Below the pieces are notes generated by a model. The model was given only the letters and a program-made list of their open reading frames with translations, ran no database searches and was not told where the DNA came from. 43,437 nt of DNA from Nocardioidaceae bacterium. GTDB lineage: Bacteria; Actinomycetota; Actinomycetes; Propionibacteriales; Nocardioidaceae. A program made the position numbers and the translations under genes. Shown one piece after another: positions 1 through 9,257 of this stretch. Every line of letters starts with the position of its first letter. Within the stretch, counting starts at the first letter, position 1. The DNA lies in the NCBI GenBank assembly GCA_030447585.1, contig JAUJOO010000004.1, positions 40,911 to 84,347 on the forward strand, written 5' to 3'.

Positions 1-747
1 GCTGAGCTCCCCCAGCGCCGCCGCCTGCTCGAACTGGACGACTCCTTCGCGGAACAGCTCGAGCAGTGCCAGGAAGCGGGCGACAGTGGTGAGCATGTCC
101 GGTGAGTCAGCCGTAAGAGCTCGGAAGGTCAATTGGATGCTGCGGCGAAGGCGCGCGACGACCACCGCCGACTGCTCACGCACGCTGACCCGCGAAGCAT
201 GCAGGTGGCTGACGCCGACCTGCGGCTCCTCTCGTGGCTCCAGCGCTCGACCCGCCAGTGCTGCGAACTCCTCAAGCCCGATGGAGATCAGCACCTCCGG
301 CAGCAAGCCGCTGTAGCGCTCCTCGAGACCGACGCTGCGTGGGACGCGACAAGACTCCGCAGCCATCCTCTGCGCGATCACACTTGCGACGTGCTTGAAC
401 GCGCGGTACTGCAGCAGCCGTGCGAAGAGCAGGTCGCGGGCCTCGAGCAGGGCGAGGTCCTCCTCGTCCTCCACCTGGGCAGCAGGCAGCAACCGGACCA
501 CCTTGAGATCGAGCAGCGTCGCAGCGACCACGAGGAAGCCCGTGGTCTGGTCGAGGTCCCAGTCGTCACCCAGACCCTTGATGTAGGCGATGAACTCGTC
601 GGTGACCCTGGACAGGGCCACCTCGGTGATGTTGAGCTTGTGCTTGGAGATCAGCTGCAGCAGAAGGTCGAACGGTCCCTCGAAGTTGTCGAGGGTGACC
701 GCGAAAGCCACGTGGACAGCGTCGATGTCGTCAGCCGGTGAGCTCAC
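1..747 (-). CDS. scpA: Segregation and condensation protein A (ScpA), 3' end beyond the window
   Basis: Kleisin subunit of the bacterial SMC-ScpAB condensin, which organises and separates newly replicated chromosomes. The 249 visible residues start at a GTG whose first bases overlap the stop of the preceding gene (GTGA). The N-terminal segment reads LDNFEGPFDLLLQLISKHKL (about residues 18-37), followed by NITEVAL, the classic ScpA opening that binds the SMC neck; the visible end has the helical pattern of the C-terminal winged-helix region. No stop codon occurs before position 1, so the gene is cut by the window edge and probably lacks only a short C-terminal piece. ScpB would be expected next. 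Translational coupling to the ParA/RHH-like pair upstream suggests joint expression. Confidence 0.93.
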   Translation of the reverse strand, partial: MSSPADDIDAVHVAFAVTLDNFEGPFDLLLQLISKHKLNITEVALSRVTDEFIAYIKGLGDDWDLDQTTGFLVVAATLLDLKVVRLLPAAQVEDEEDLALLEARDLLFARLLQYRAFKHVASVIAQRMAAESCRVPRSVGLEERYSGLLPEVLISIGLEEFAALAGRALEPREEPQVGVSHLHASRVSVREQSAVVVARLRRSIQLTFRALTADSPDMLTTVARFLALLELFREGVVQFEQAAALGELS

Positions 748-1190
748 CGCTCTCTCAGTCGCTGGACCAGCGCACTTGCCTCGCCGTCGGTCTCCACGCC
801 CTTCAGCGCCAGGTGGATCGCCTCCCGCACGATGCGGCCACGGTCGACTGCCAGCCGGTGCTCACCGCGCAGCACCAGCCGGGTCCGCTCCAGGTCGAGC
901 AGCTCGTCTGCTGTCACGTAGACGGTGATCTTCTCGTCGTGGCGGACGCGTCCGCTGGGACCACCTTTCTCGTCCGGCACACCTTCAGCGGTCCGGCTGC
1001 TGTGGACCGTTCCTACGGCGTTGTCAGCACCGCGTTCGGTCGAGCTGCCGACGACCTTCTCGGCCGCTGGTTGCTCGGCGGGCGACTCGCGCGCTGTCGG
1101 CTCCTGGCTGGGCTTCGCATCCACACGCTCGTCGCCGTCCGGACCACCACGGGTGGAGCGGAAGAGCTCGTCGGCGCCCGGAAGGCTCAC
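744..1190 (-). CDS. Small ribbon-helix-helix-like protein between ParA and ScpA
   Basis: A 148-residue protein whose GTG start overlaps the parA stop (GTGA) and whose own stop overlaps the scpA start in the same way, so all three are translationally coupled. Residues 1-80 are a low-complexity, Ala/Pro/Glu/Gly-rich, probably disordered arm. Residues 87-130 are compact: a strand KITVYVTADELLDLE, then RTRLVLR, then DRGRIVREAIHLAL. That strand-helix-helix spacing resembles ribbon-helix-helix DNA-binding proteins. Actinobacteria commonly carry a protein of this kind here, but I know no established function. Working as the DNA-binding partner of the adjacent ParA ATPase is inference from fold and position. 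The open frame extends upstream into parA, but that part is out-of-frame parA sequence. Confidence 0.8.
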   Translation of the reverse strand: MSLPGADELFRSTRGGPDGDERVDAKPSQEPTARESPAEQPAAEKVVGSSTERGADNAVGTVHSSRTAEGVPDEKGGPSGRVRHDEKITVYVTADELLDLERTRLVLRGEHRLAVDRGRIVREAIHLALKGVETDGEASALVQRLRER

Positions 1191-2278
1191 ACGTCGTGAC
1201 ACCGGGCGAGCACCTCCTTGGCCAGCTGTCGGTACGAGTCGGCTCCCACCGATGTGCTCGCGTACGCCGTCAACGGCTCGCCGGCGACGGTTGCCTCGGA
1301 GAACTTCACGGTACGGCGGATGACGGTGTGGAACACGGCATCCCCCCAGCCGTCTACCAGCGTCCGCAGCACCTCGCGGTTGTGCAGCGTACGGCCGTCG
1401 TACATCGTGCCGAGGAGGCCGACGATCCGCAGCTTGGGGTTGAGCCGCTCCTGGACCCGGTCGATGGTGCCTTTCAGCAGGGCTACGCCGCGAAGCGCGA
1501 AGTACTCGCACTCGAGCGGCACGATCACACCGTCGGCCGCGGCGAGCGCGTTGACCGTGAGCAGCCCCAGTGACGGCTGGCAGTCGACGAGGATCACGTC
1601 GTAGCGCTCGACCGCCGGGGCCAGAGCGCGGGCCAGCACCTGCTCGCGGGCGACTTCGTTGATCAGCTGCATCTCGGCACCCGCGAAGTCGATGTTCGAT
1701 GGGATGAGGTCGACCCCGTCGACACCGGTCCGGACGATCACGTCGTCGAGTGAGACGTTGCTGCCGAGCATCAGGTGGTAGATCGTAGTGTCCAGCTCGT
1801 GCGGGTTGACGCCGAGACCCACGGTGAGGGACGCCTGCGGGTCGAAGTCGACGAGCAGCACCTTGCGGCCTTGCTCGGCAAGCGCAGCGCCGAGGTTGAT
1901 GACCGTCGTCGTCTTGCCGACGCCACCTTTCTGGTTGCACAGGGCGAGCGTGAGGGCCCCTCCGTGCTCGATCACCGGTGCCGGCTCGGCTAGGTCCGGC
2001 ATCGGGCGGCCGGTCGGCCCCAGCGTCGCCACAGCCTCCACCGGGGACTCGGACTGCTCGTTACCGGCCACCGGGTCGCCTGACACGGGACCCTGCGACA
2101 CCGCGTCACCTGACACGGCGTCACTTGGCACCCGCTCATCAGACCCTGGGTCATCTCGACGCCGGTCGGTTGCCGCGCTCAGGTACGGCGACGACTCCGT
2201 TGACCTCTGATGGACGTGGTCGGCCGGCTGCCGCAGCGAAGGACTCCTGGGTGGGGGTGCGAAGGTGGGTTCGCTCAC
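1187..2278 (-). CDS. parA: ParA/Soj-family partition ATPase
   Basis: Deviant-Walker ATPase of the ParA/MinD group, which dimerises on ATP and binds DNA nonspecifically to move chromosomal or protein cargo. In the 363 residues the deviant Walker A KGGVGKT lies at about 117-123, followed by the switch motif VDFDPQASL and Walker B ILVDCQPSLG. The first ~105 residues form an extra acidic, Ser/Pro/Asp-rich arm with degenerate SGDAV/SGDPV-type repeats; the family core is about 255 residues. The GTG at 2278 has AGAGG six bases upstream. This is the copy tied to scpA, not the ori-linked parAB pair: no ParB follows, and a small RHH-like protein takes that place. Confidence 0.92.
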   Translation of the reverse strand: MSEPTFAPPPRSPSLRQPADHVHQRSTESSPYLSAATDRRRDDPGSDERVPSDAVSGDAVSQGPVSGDPVAGNEQSESPVEAVATLGPTGRPMPDLAEPAPVIEHGGALTLALCNQKGGVGKTTTVINLGAALAEQGRKVLLVDFDPQASLTVGLGVNPHELDTTIYHLMLGSNVSLDDVIVRTGVDGVDLIPSNIDFAGAEMQLINEVAREQVLARALAPAVERYDVILVDCQPSLGLLTVNALAAADGVIVPLECEYFALRGVALLKGTIDRVQERLNPKLRIVGLLGTMYDGRTLHNREVLRTLVDGWGDAVFHTVIRRTVKFSEATVAGEPLTAYASTSVGADSYRQLAKEVLARCHDV

Positions 2279-2487
2279 GTGAGGCCTCTCGTCGGTTTGT
2301 CTACACGTCGGTATATCACCGGCGCTGCGACTCTAGGCCGTGCCCGAAAGGACCGTCCAGACGACATGCCGATCTGTGCATGCCCGCAGGCGTGGTGTCC
2401 ACACCGGGGGCTTCGACGGGGACAAACCTGTGCACTCAGGCGCCATCCACTCAGCACCCTCCACTCAGCACCTTTCACTCAGCAGGC
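2279..2487. repeat. Intergenic region with short CACTCAG direct repeats
   Basis: The 209-base gap between parA and xerD holds four copies of CACTCAG, starting at 2433, 2448, 2462 and 2476, with a period of 14-15 bases. The intervening bases are only partly alike (CACCCTC, CACCTTT). They lie just downstream of the xerD stop and well upstream of the parA start. I see no ORF or hairpin terminator here. The function is unknown; the array is short and degenerate and may be neutral slippage. Confidence 0.5.
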
Positions 2488-3417
2488 TCAACCCAGTGCC
2501 CTCGGATGAGCCGTGGCGTAGACCTCGCGAAGCTGGTCCACCGTGACCAGGGTGTAGATCTGGGTCGTCGTCACCGAGGCGTGTCCGAGTAGCTCCTGCA
2601 CGACGCGGACGTCTGCGCCTCCGTCGAGCAGATGGGTCGCGAAGGAGTGGCGCAGCGTGTGGGGCGACACCTCTACGTCCAGCCCGGCTCGCTCGGTGGC
2701 CTTGGCGAGCAGCGCCCAGGCCGACTGTCGTGAGAGCCGGCTCCCGCGGACGTTCAGGAAGAGTGCAGGGCTCCCCTTGCCCCCGGCGCCGAGCGTCGGA
2801 CGGGCGGAGGCGAGGTAGCGTGCGCAGGCGTCTTTGGCGTAGGAGCCCATCGGGACGATCCGCTCCCTGCTGCCCTTGCCCATCAGCCTGACGACGTCAT
2901 CGTCGAAGTTCACGTCGTCGACATCGAGACCAACCGCCTCGGAGATCCGAGCTCCGGTCCCGTACAGGAACTCGAGTAGCGCTCGGTCCCTCAAGGCGAG
3001 CTCGGAGCCAGCCGATCCTGCCGCTTCGATGATGGCCTCCACGTCACGCAGGGGCAGTGCCTTGGGCAACCGTCGTGGCGGCGCCGGAGGCTTCACTGCC
3101 GCCGCCGGGTCTCGTGACAGCAGGCCCTCCATCAGGGCAAAGGCGTGGAAGCCCCGGACCGCGACCACCGTTCTCCCGGCGCTGCTGGCACTCAGCGCCG
3201 GGTGGTCGTCGTCGCCCTCGCGCAGTCGCATCAGGAACTCGCTCACGTGAGCGCTGGTGATGTCGTCGAGCTCGGCCACGTCGATGGCGGCGAGATAGTC
3301 GGTGTAGCGCCGAAGGTCACGTCGGTATGCCGCCAGGGTGTTGGGCGCCAAGCCTCGTTCCACCGCGAGGTGGTCGACGTAGCTGCGCACCGCGGCGCTC
3401 AACGCGTCGCGGCTCAG
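2488..3417 (-). CDS. xerD: Site-specific tyrosine recombinase XerD
   Basis: Tyrosine recombinase that, with XerC, resolves chromosome dimers at dif. Counting from a CTG at 3417 the protein is 309 residues, the usual XerD length. The N-terminal SAM-like domain contains YVDHLAVERGLAPNTLAAYR (13-31). All catalytic residues are present: Arg157 in GARISE, Lys181 in GKGSRER, His253 and Arg256 in SPHTLRHSF, His279 in LLGHAS and nucleophile Tyr288 in TTTQIYT. The start is uncertain. CTG 3417 overlaps the ald stop as CTGA and sits 7 bases after a perfect GGAGG; TTG 3402 and GTG 3390 are alternatives without a well-placed SD. The frame extends upstream to 3546, but that part lies inside ald. Confidence 0.92.
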   Translation of the reverse strand: MSRDALSAAVRSYVDHLAVERGLAPNTLAAYRRDLRRYTDYLAAIDVAELDDITSAHVSEFLMRLREGDDDHPALSASSAGRTVVAVRGFHAFALMEGLLSRDPAAAVKPPAPPRRLPKALPLRDVEAIIEAAGSAGSELALRDRALLEFLYGTGARISEAVGLDVDDVNFDDDVVRLMGKGSRERIVPMGSYAKDACARYLASARPTLGAGGKGSPALFLNVRGSRLSRQSAWALLAKATERAGLDVEVSPHTLRHSFATHLLDGGADVRVVQELLGHASVTTTQIYTLVTVDQLREVYATAHPRALG

Positions 3418-4529
3418 GTCAAGACCTCCGCAAGGCTCAGGTACTCCAACCCGTGCGCCTGGGCGACCGGCGCGTACGTGAGGTCGCCCGCATAGGTGTT
3501 GAGGCCAAGGGCGAGCGACCCGTCGTCGCGCAGCGCCTGCTTCCACCCCTTGTCCGCGAGCGCCACGGCGTACGGCAGTGTCACGTTGGTAAGGGCGTAC
3601 GTCGACGTGTGCGGCACGGCTCCCGGCATGTTCGCGACGCAGTAGAAGATCGAGCCGTGCACCTGGTAGGTCGGGTTGTCGTGCGTGGTCGGGCGCGAGT
3701 CCTCGAAGCAGCCGCCCTGGTCGATGGAGATGTCGACGAGCACGGACCCGGGCTTCATCCGGGAGACAAGGTCGTTCGAGATGAGAGTCGGCGCTTTTGC
3801 TCCGGGGACGAGGACCGCCCCGATGACGAGATCGGCATCGAGCACGGCCCGCTCAACCTCGTAGGTGTTCGAGGCCACCGTCTGCAGGTGACCCTGATAG
3901 ATGCGGTCGGCCTGGCGCAGCCGCTCTATGTCCAGGTCGAGCAGGAGGACCTCGGCCTGCATGCCCAAGGCGATGGCGGCCGCGTTCATGCCGGAGACAC
4001 CGGCCCCGATGACCACGGTCTTGGCGGCATACACCCCCGACACCCCGCCCATGAGCACCCCTCGGCCACCGCCCTGGCGCATCAGGTGGTAGGCCCCCGC
4101 CTGAGGCGCGAGCCGCCCGGCGACCTCGCTCATGGGCGCGAGTAGGGGCAGCGCACGGTCCGGGGTCTGGACAGTCTCGTAGGCGATGGAGGTGACCCGC
4201 TGCTTGAGCAGAGCGTCGGTGCAGTCGCGGGACGCCGCCAGGTGCAGGTACGTGAAGAGCGTCTGACCGTCGCGCATCCGGTCGTACTCCTCGGCGATCG
4301 GCTCCTTGACCTTCAGCACCAGCTCAGCGGTCTGCCACACGTCGTCGGCCGTCGCAAGGATCACTGCACCGGCCGCCGCGAACTCGTCGTCGGCGATGGA
4401 CGACCCGAGGCCTGCACTTGCCTGCACGTAGACGTCGTGGCCGCGGGCTGCGAGCTCGTGCACTCCGGAGGGCGTGATCGCGACGCGGTACTCGTGGTTC
4501 TTGACTTCCTTGGGAATGCCGACCTTCAT
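3414..4529 (-). CDS. ald: Alanine dehydrogenase
   Basis: NAD-dependent L-alanine dehydrogenase, reversibly converting alanine to pyruvate and ammonium (some members also handle glyoxylate). From ATG 4529 it is 371 residues, the exact family length, opening with MKVGIPKEVKNHEYRVAIT. Substrate-binding Arg15, Lys75 (VLKVKEP) and His96 (YLHLAA), the Rossmann signature GAGVSG (175-180) and the catalytic Asp270 (VLVDISIDQGG) are in their expected places. An in-frame GTG at 4538 would add three residues; ATG 4529 is preferred because it matches family length. The gene precedes xerD with overlap, so the two are probably co-transcribed. Confidence 0.96.
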   Translation of the reverse strand: MKVGIPKEVKNHEYRVAITPSGVHELAARGHDVYVQASAGLGSSIADDEFAAAGAVILATADDVWQTAELVLKVKEPIAEEYDRMRDGQTLFTYLHLAASRDCTDALLKQRVTSIAYETVQTPDRALPLLAPMSEVAGRLAPQAGAYHLMRQGGGRGVLMGGVSGVYAAKTVVIGAGVSGMNAAAIALGMQAEVLLLDLDIERLRQADRIYQGHLQTVASNTYEVERAVLDADLVIGAVLVPGAKAPTLISNDLVSRMKPGSVLVDISIDQGGCFEDSRPTTHDNPTYQVHGSIFYCVANMPGAVPHTSTYALTNVTLPYAVALADKGWKQALRDDGSLALGLNTYAGDLTYAPVAQAHGLEYLSLAEVLT

Positions 4530-4627
4530 GTCCCTCACCCTTTCCCGAGCCCGCCCGCCGGGTCGACCTCTGTGCCTCGCAACCTACTGCATCGGTTGCG
4601 ACCGAAGCACTGGGACCGGACGACGGA

Positions 4628-5230
4628 TCAGGGAGATGCAGCCGCCCTCAACCGGCCATTTCGGCGGCGGGTCGCATCCAAGGCGAGGGATCCCGCGACG
4701 AGGGCGCCGTTCGAGAGCTGGCCACCCAGAACAGCGTCGACGAGGTCGGGCAGCGGGACCCAGTCCCTGACCATGGCCGCCTCCTCGTGCCGTGCCCGAA
4801 ACCCGTCGGGGAGGTCGGCCGACGCGACGTCCTCGGCGAGGAACACGTGGATGACCTCGCTGCTGAAACCGGGAGAAGGCCGCAGGGTGAGCAGGTGCGA
4901 CCAGTGCCGAGCCACAATGTGCCCCTCCTCGAGCAGCTCTCGCTTCGCCGCCGCCAGTGGCTCCTCGTGCTCGACGTCGAGGAGTCCGGCCGGAAGCTCC
5001 CACAGACGGTGCTGGACCGGGTGCCGATACTGCCGGACGACCAGCACCTGGTCCTGCGCGTCGACCGCCACCACCGCGACGGCTCCGACGTGGTCGGCGA
5101 CCTCCCGGTCGTACGTCGTACCGTCGTCGTCGGTCAAGGTGTCGAGTCGAACGTCGAAGACGTGACCGTCGAAGACTTTCGTCGAGTCGACAACCGGGTG
5201 TGCCTCAGCCTTGTCAGCAAGCTGCTTCAC
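4628..5230 (-). CDS. NUDIX hydrolase, ADP-ribose pyrophosphatase type
   Basis: Hydrolyses ADP-ribose or a related nucleoside diphosphate compound to AMP and ribose-5-phosphate. The 200 residues carry an AGLLDVE...RELLEE Nudix box (about 81-102). As in actinobacterial ADP-ribose pyrophosphatases there is one extra residue before the first Glu, and EEGH replaces the usual EExG. WELPAG just before the box and LRPSPGFSSE after it are typical of this subgroup. The GTG at 5230 lies 13 bases after the pyrG stop and has GGGAG about 5 bases upstream. The longer open frame (to 5743) is antisense or out-of-frame pyrG sequence and is not used. Confidence 0.9.
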   Translation of the reverse strand: MKQLADKAEAHPVVDSTKVFDGHVFDVRLDTLTDDDGTTYDREVADHVGAVAVVAVDAQDQVLVVRQYRHPVQHRLWELPAGLLDVEHEEPLAAAKRELLEEGHIVARHWSHLLTLRPSPGFSSEVIHVFLAEDVASADLPDGFRARHEEAAMVRDWVPLPDLVDAVLGGQLSNGALVAGSLALDATRRRNGRLRAAASP

Positions 5231-5243
5231 CGAGGCTCCCTCA

Positions 5244-6938
<1,695 letters not shown>

Positions 6939-7051
6939 CTCATGCTCCCGCGGTATCTCGATCGTGCAGTGAGGTCTCCCACCGCTCCACGGGGTTCCAA
7001 TCTATCAACATCTTGAGGTGGCCGGGCGCGCCACGCCCGCCAACTCGCGCG

Positions 7052-7990
7052 TCAAGGCGCGAAACGCAGTCCCGTCGGCAGCACCGGCAAGCCGTCGACG
7101 ACGCCGAACTCCCCGGGGGTCCCCGACAGGGCGCCGGTCAAGGCGTAGACAGCCACCAAGGTCCCGGTCGGGGAGGTCCCGGCGTTGGTCGTGGCAACGT
7201 TGAGACCGTTGACGGCATCGGTGTCCGAAAGGATGTCGAGGAGCCCGCCGGGGTAACGCCCCGTCTCCGGCGTGACCACCACGACAGCCTCAGCGGCCGG
7301 GGAAAGGGTGCTCAGCAGGTCGCCAGTGATCACGTTGCGCGCCGACGACGCCGCGTCAGCACCGTGGTGCCCCGGGGCCAGCACGACAACCGCCGTTCCG
7401 CGCACGGTCGGCTCCGCGTCCAAAGTGACCAGTTTGGCGCCCTGCAGCTCGGCGTCGATCTTCACCGCCGTGTCGTCGAACTGTTGGCTTGAGGGTGGCG
7501 CGACGTACGCCCGAGCCAGCACGAGTCCGAGCTGTGCGAACGCCTCGTCCGAGCCTGTGCCGGCGCCGTCGAGCCTGTGCAGCGAGCTCGATGCTACGGA
7601 ACCGACGTATGCCTTCTTGCCTGGGTCGACGACATCTGCGGCCAGCGTCACCACGACGGCGAGCGAGCCGCCGGCCTGCTGGATGGCTGCCCGCATGGCG
7701 GCGATGGAGGGTCCGGCCACGCCGGGAAGCACGAAGACCGTGACCGCACGCCCCGTGAGGCGGTTCTGCAGGAGGCTCGGTGCAAGGCTCTTGACCAATG
7801 CGGCGTCCAAGACGTTCGCCGCCCTCGCCGAATGCAGCTGGTCTTCGAGTGTGGAGTTGGACGCCTCAAGGGTTGCGGTGTCGTCGCGGCCATCTGCGCG
7901 TTGCAGGGGGCCAGACCCGAGTGCGATGCCGACGGCAAGGGTGATGCAGGCGGCGAAGACAGCGACAAGGTGGCGACGAAGAGCGCTCAT
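7052..7990 (-). CDS. steB: SteB/MctB-type membrane-anchored protein (copper transporter family name)
   Basis: A 312-residue protein with one N-terminal membrane segment (about residues 5-27, VAVFAACITLAVGIALG) followed by a short coiled-coil-like stretch and a large domain expected outside the membrane. Homologues are called SteB in Corynebacterium, where with SteA they assist daughter-cell separation, and MctB in Mycobacterium, linked to copper tolerance; the Pfam name is copper transport outer membrane protein. The ATG at 7990 overlaps the steA stop (ATGA), so the pair is translationally coupled. An upstream extension of the frame to 8131 lies inside steA and is rejected. Assignment rests on the N-terminal anchor and gene order. 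Confidence 0.82.
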   Translation of the reverse strand: MSALRRHLVAVFAACITLAVGIALGSGPLQRADGRDDTATLEASNSTLEDQLHSARAANVLDAALVKSLAPSLLQNRLTGRAVTVFVLPGVAGPSIAAMRAAIQQAGGSLAVVVTLAADVVDPGKKAYVGSVASSSLHRLDGAGTGSDEAFAQLGLVLARAYVAPPSSQQFDDTAVKIDAELQGAKLVTLDAEPTVRGTAVVVLAPGHHGADAASSARNVITGDLLSTLSPAAEAVVVVTPETGRYPGGLLDILSDTDAVNGLNVATTNAGTSPTGTLVAVYALTGALSGTPGEFGVVDGLPVLPTGLRFAP

Positions 7991-9165
7991 GTCACTTGCT
8001 CGCGACCCCAGCTCCACGAGTCCCGTGCCCAGCTGAGTGCCTCGTCGAGCCAGTCTTGGCCCACCGGGGTCGTCGCGACGGCGGCGAGCACGGCGGCGAT
8101 GGCGACCAGAAGCAGCAGGACGACGAGCCAAGCCCGGTATCGATGTGAGTACAGGTGTGTTACGGCCTTCGCGTCAACCAGCTTGGAACCGACAGTTGCG
8201 CGGGTGAGGAACGAGCTGGCCATCCCCGACCGACCCTTGTCGAGGAACTCGACGAACGAGGCGTGAGAGCCCACCATCACGATGAGCTCAGCCCCGCCGG
8301 CGTGGGCGAGGAGGATAGCGGCGTCCTCGCTCGTCCCGCTGGTGGCGAACGTCTCGTGCGTGAGCCCGAGGCGGTCGAGCCGGCCGAGTGCGCTTCGGTT
8401 GCTAGCGGTGGTGTGCGCAACCACCTCAGCGCCACAACGCAGCGCCTGGTCGGAGATGTCCTCTCCCGTCGTCACGACGAGGTCTGGGCGATGACCCGCG
8501 GCGATGAGCGAGTCGGCGCCGGCATCGACGCCGATCAGCACCGGGTGGTTCTCCTTGATGTACCTCCTCAGGCCGCGCAGGTCGCGCTCGTGGTCGAAGG
8601 CCCGCAGCACCACCACCACCTGGCGTCCGTCGAACGAGACTTTCGTGTGTGGGATGCCCTCGCCGTCGAGCAGCAGGCGCTGGTCGCGCCGCAGGTGCTC
8701 CACCGCGTTCGCACTGAACGCCTCGAGCTGGCTCGTCATACCGCCGCGGGCGTCCGCCAAGGCGTCAGCGACCGATGCGTGGTCCTGCCGCACCCCACTG
8801 GCAATCGGCTGGTCCTCGACATAAACGGTGTCGCCGTCGACGCGGACGAGGTCGCCGTCGGAGATGGCTGTGAAGATCTCGGCGTCGACCTCGTCGACGA
8901 GCACGACGCCGGCGTCGAGAAGGATCTGTGGCCCGAGGTTCGGGTAGCGGCCAGAGACCGACGGTGCGATGTTGACGACCGCGACGACGCCGGCCTCGAC
9001 CAGTGCGACCGCCGATGCCCGGTCGACGTCGACGTGGTCGATCACGGCGATGTCTCCGCGTTGCAGCCTTTTCGTGAGGGTGCGAGTACGCCGGTCGAGC
9101 TTGGCAGGGCCGGGGACACCGGCCGGAGCGCGGGTGCGTGAGCGCCGAAGGACGGTGAGCTTCAT
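7987..9165 (-). CDS. steA: SteA, thiamine-pyrophosphokinase-like cell-separation protein
   Basis: A 392-residue protein with DRRTRTLTKRLQRGDIAVIDH (about 25-45) and VAVVNIAPSVSGRYPNLGP (62-79), the signature start of the SteA family. A central GVDAGADSLIAAGHRPDLVV region resembles the thiamine pyrophosphokinase catalytic core. The C-terminus has one membrane segment (about 346-365, AWLVVLLLLVAIAAVLAAV) and a short Trp-rich tail. In Corynebacterium glutamicum SteA and SteB act with the RipA hydrolase in cell separation; whether SteA has kinase activity is not established. It is coupled to steB and follows recN across a 92-base gap. Confidence 0.87.
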   Translation of the reverse strand: MKLTVLRRSRTRAPAGVPGPAKLDRRTRTLTKRLQRGDIAVIDHVDVDRASAVALVEAGVVAVVNIAPSVSGRYPNLGPQILLDAGVVLVDEVDAEIFTAISDGDLVRVDGDTVYVEDQPIASGVRQDHASVADALADARGGMTSQLEAFSANAVEHLRRDQRLLLDGEGIPHTKVSFDGRQVVVVLRAFDHERDLRGLRRYIKENHPVLIGVDAGADSLIAAGHRPDLVVTTGEDISDQALRCGAEVVAHTTASNRSALGRLDRLGLTHETFATSGTSEDAAILLAHAGGAELIVMVGSHASFVEFLDKGRSGMASSFLTRATVGSKLVDAKAVTHLYSHRYRAWLVVLLLLVAIAAVLAAVATTPVGQDWLDEALSWARDSWSWGREQVT

Positions 9166-9257
9166 GGTCTGCTCATCCTACGAACCGCTACCCGAGGATC
9201 TGGGGATCTGTGGGCGAGTGTCGGCAGCTGGTGAGCTGGTGCGCGGCAAAGACGTGC

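Noticed and set aside
1191..1940. Upstream extension of the small RHH-like gene (398-codon open frame)
   Set aside because: It lies in a second frame of parA, is Arg/Pro-rich without family features, and the GTGA overlap at 1190 gives a natural start.
2433..2482. Possible CRISPR array
   Set aside because: Units are 7 bases with 7-8-base gaps, far too short, and no cas genes are near.
4995..5000. EEGH in the Nudix box as a loss of the conserved Gly
   Set aside because: Actinobacterial ADP-ribose pyrophosphatases commonly vary at this place (EEAH, EEGH), and the metal-binding Glu residues are kept.
4242..5165. Plus-strand 307-codon open frame
   Set aside because: Antisense to ald and the NUDIX gene, Arg/Ser/Pro-rich, a typical high-GC shadow frame.
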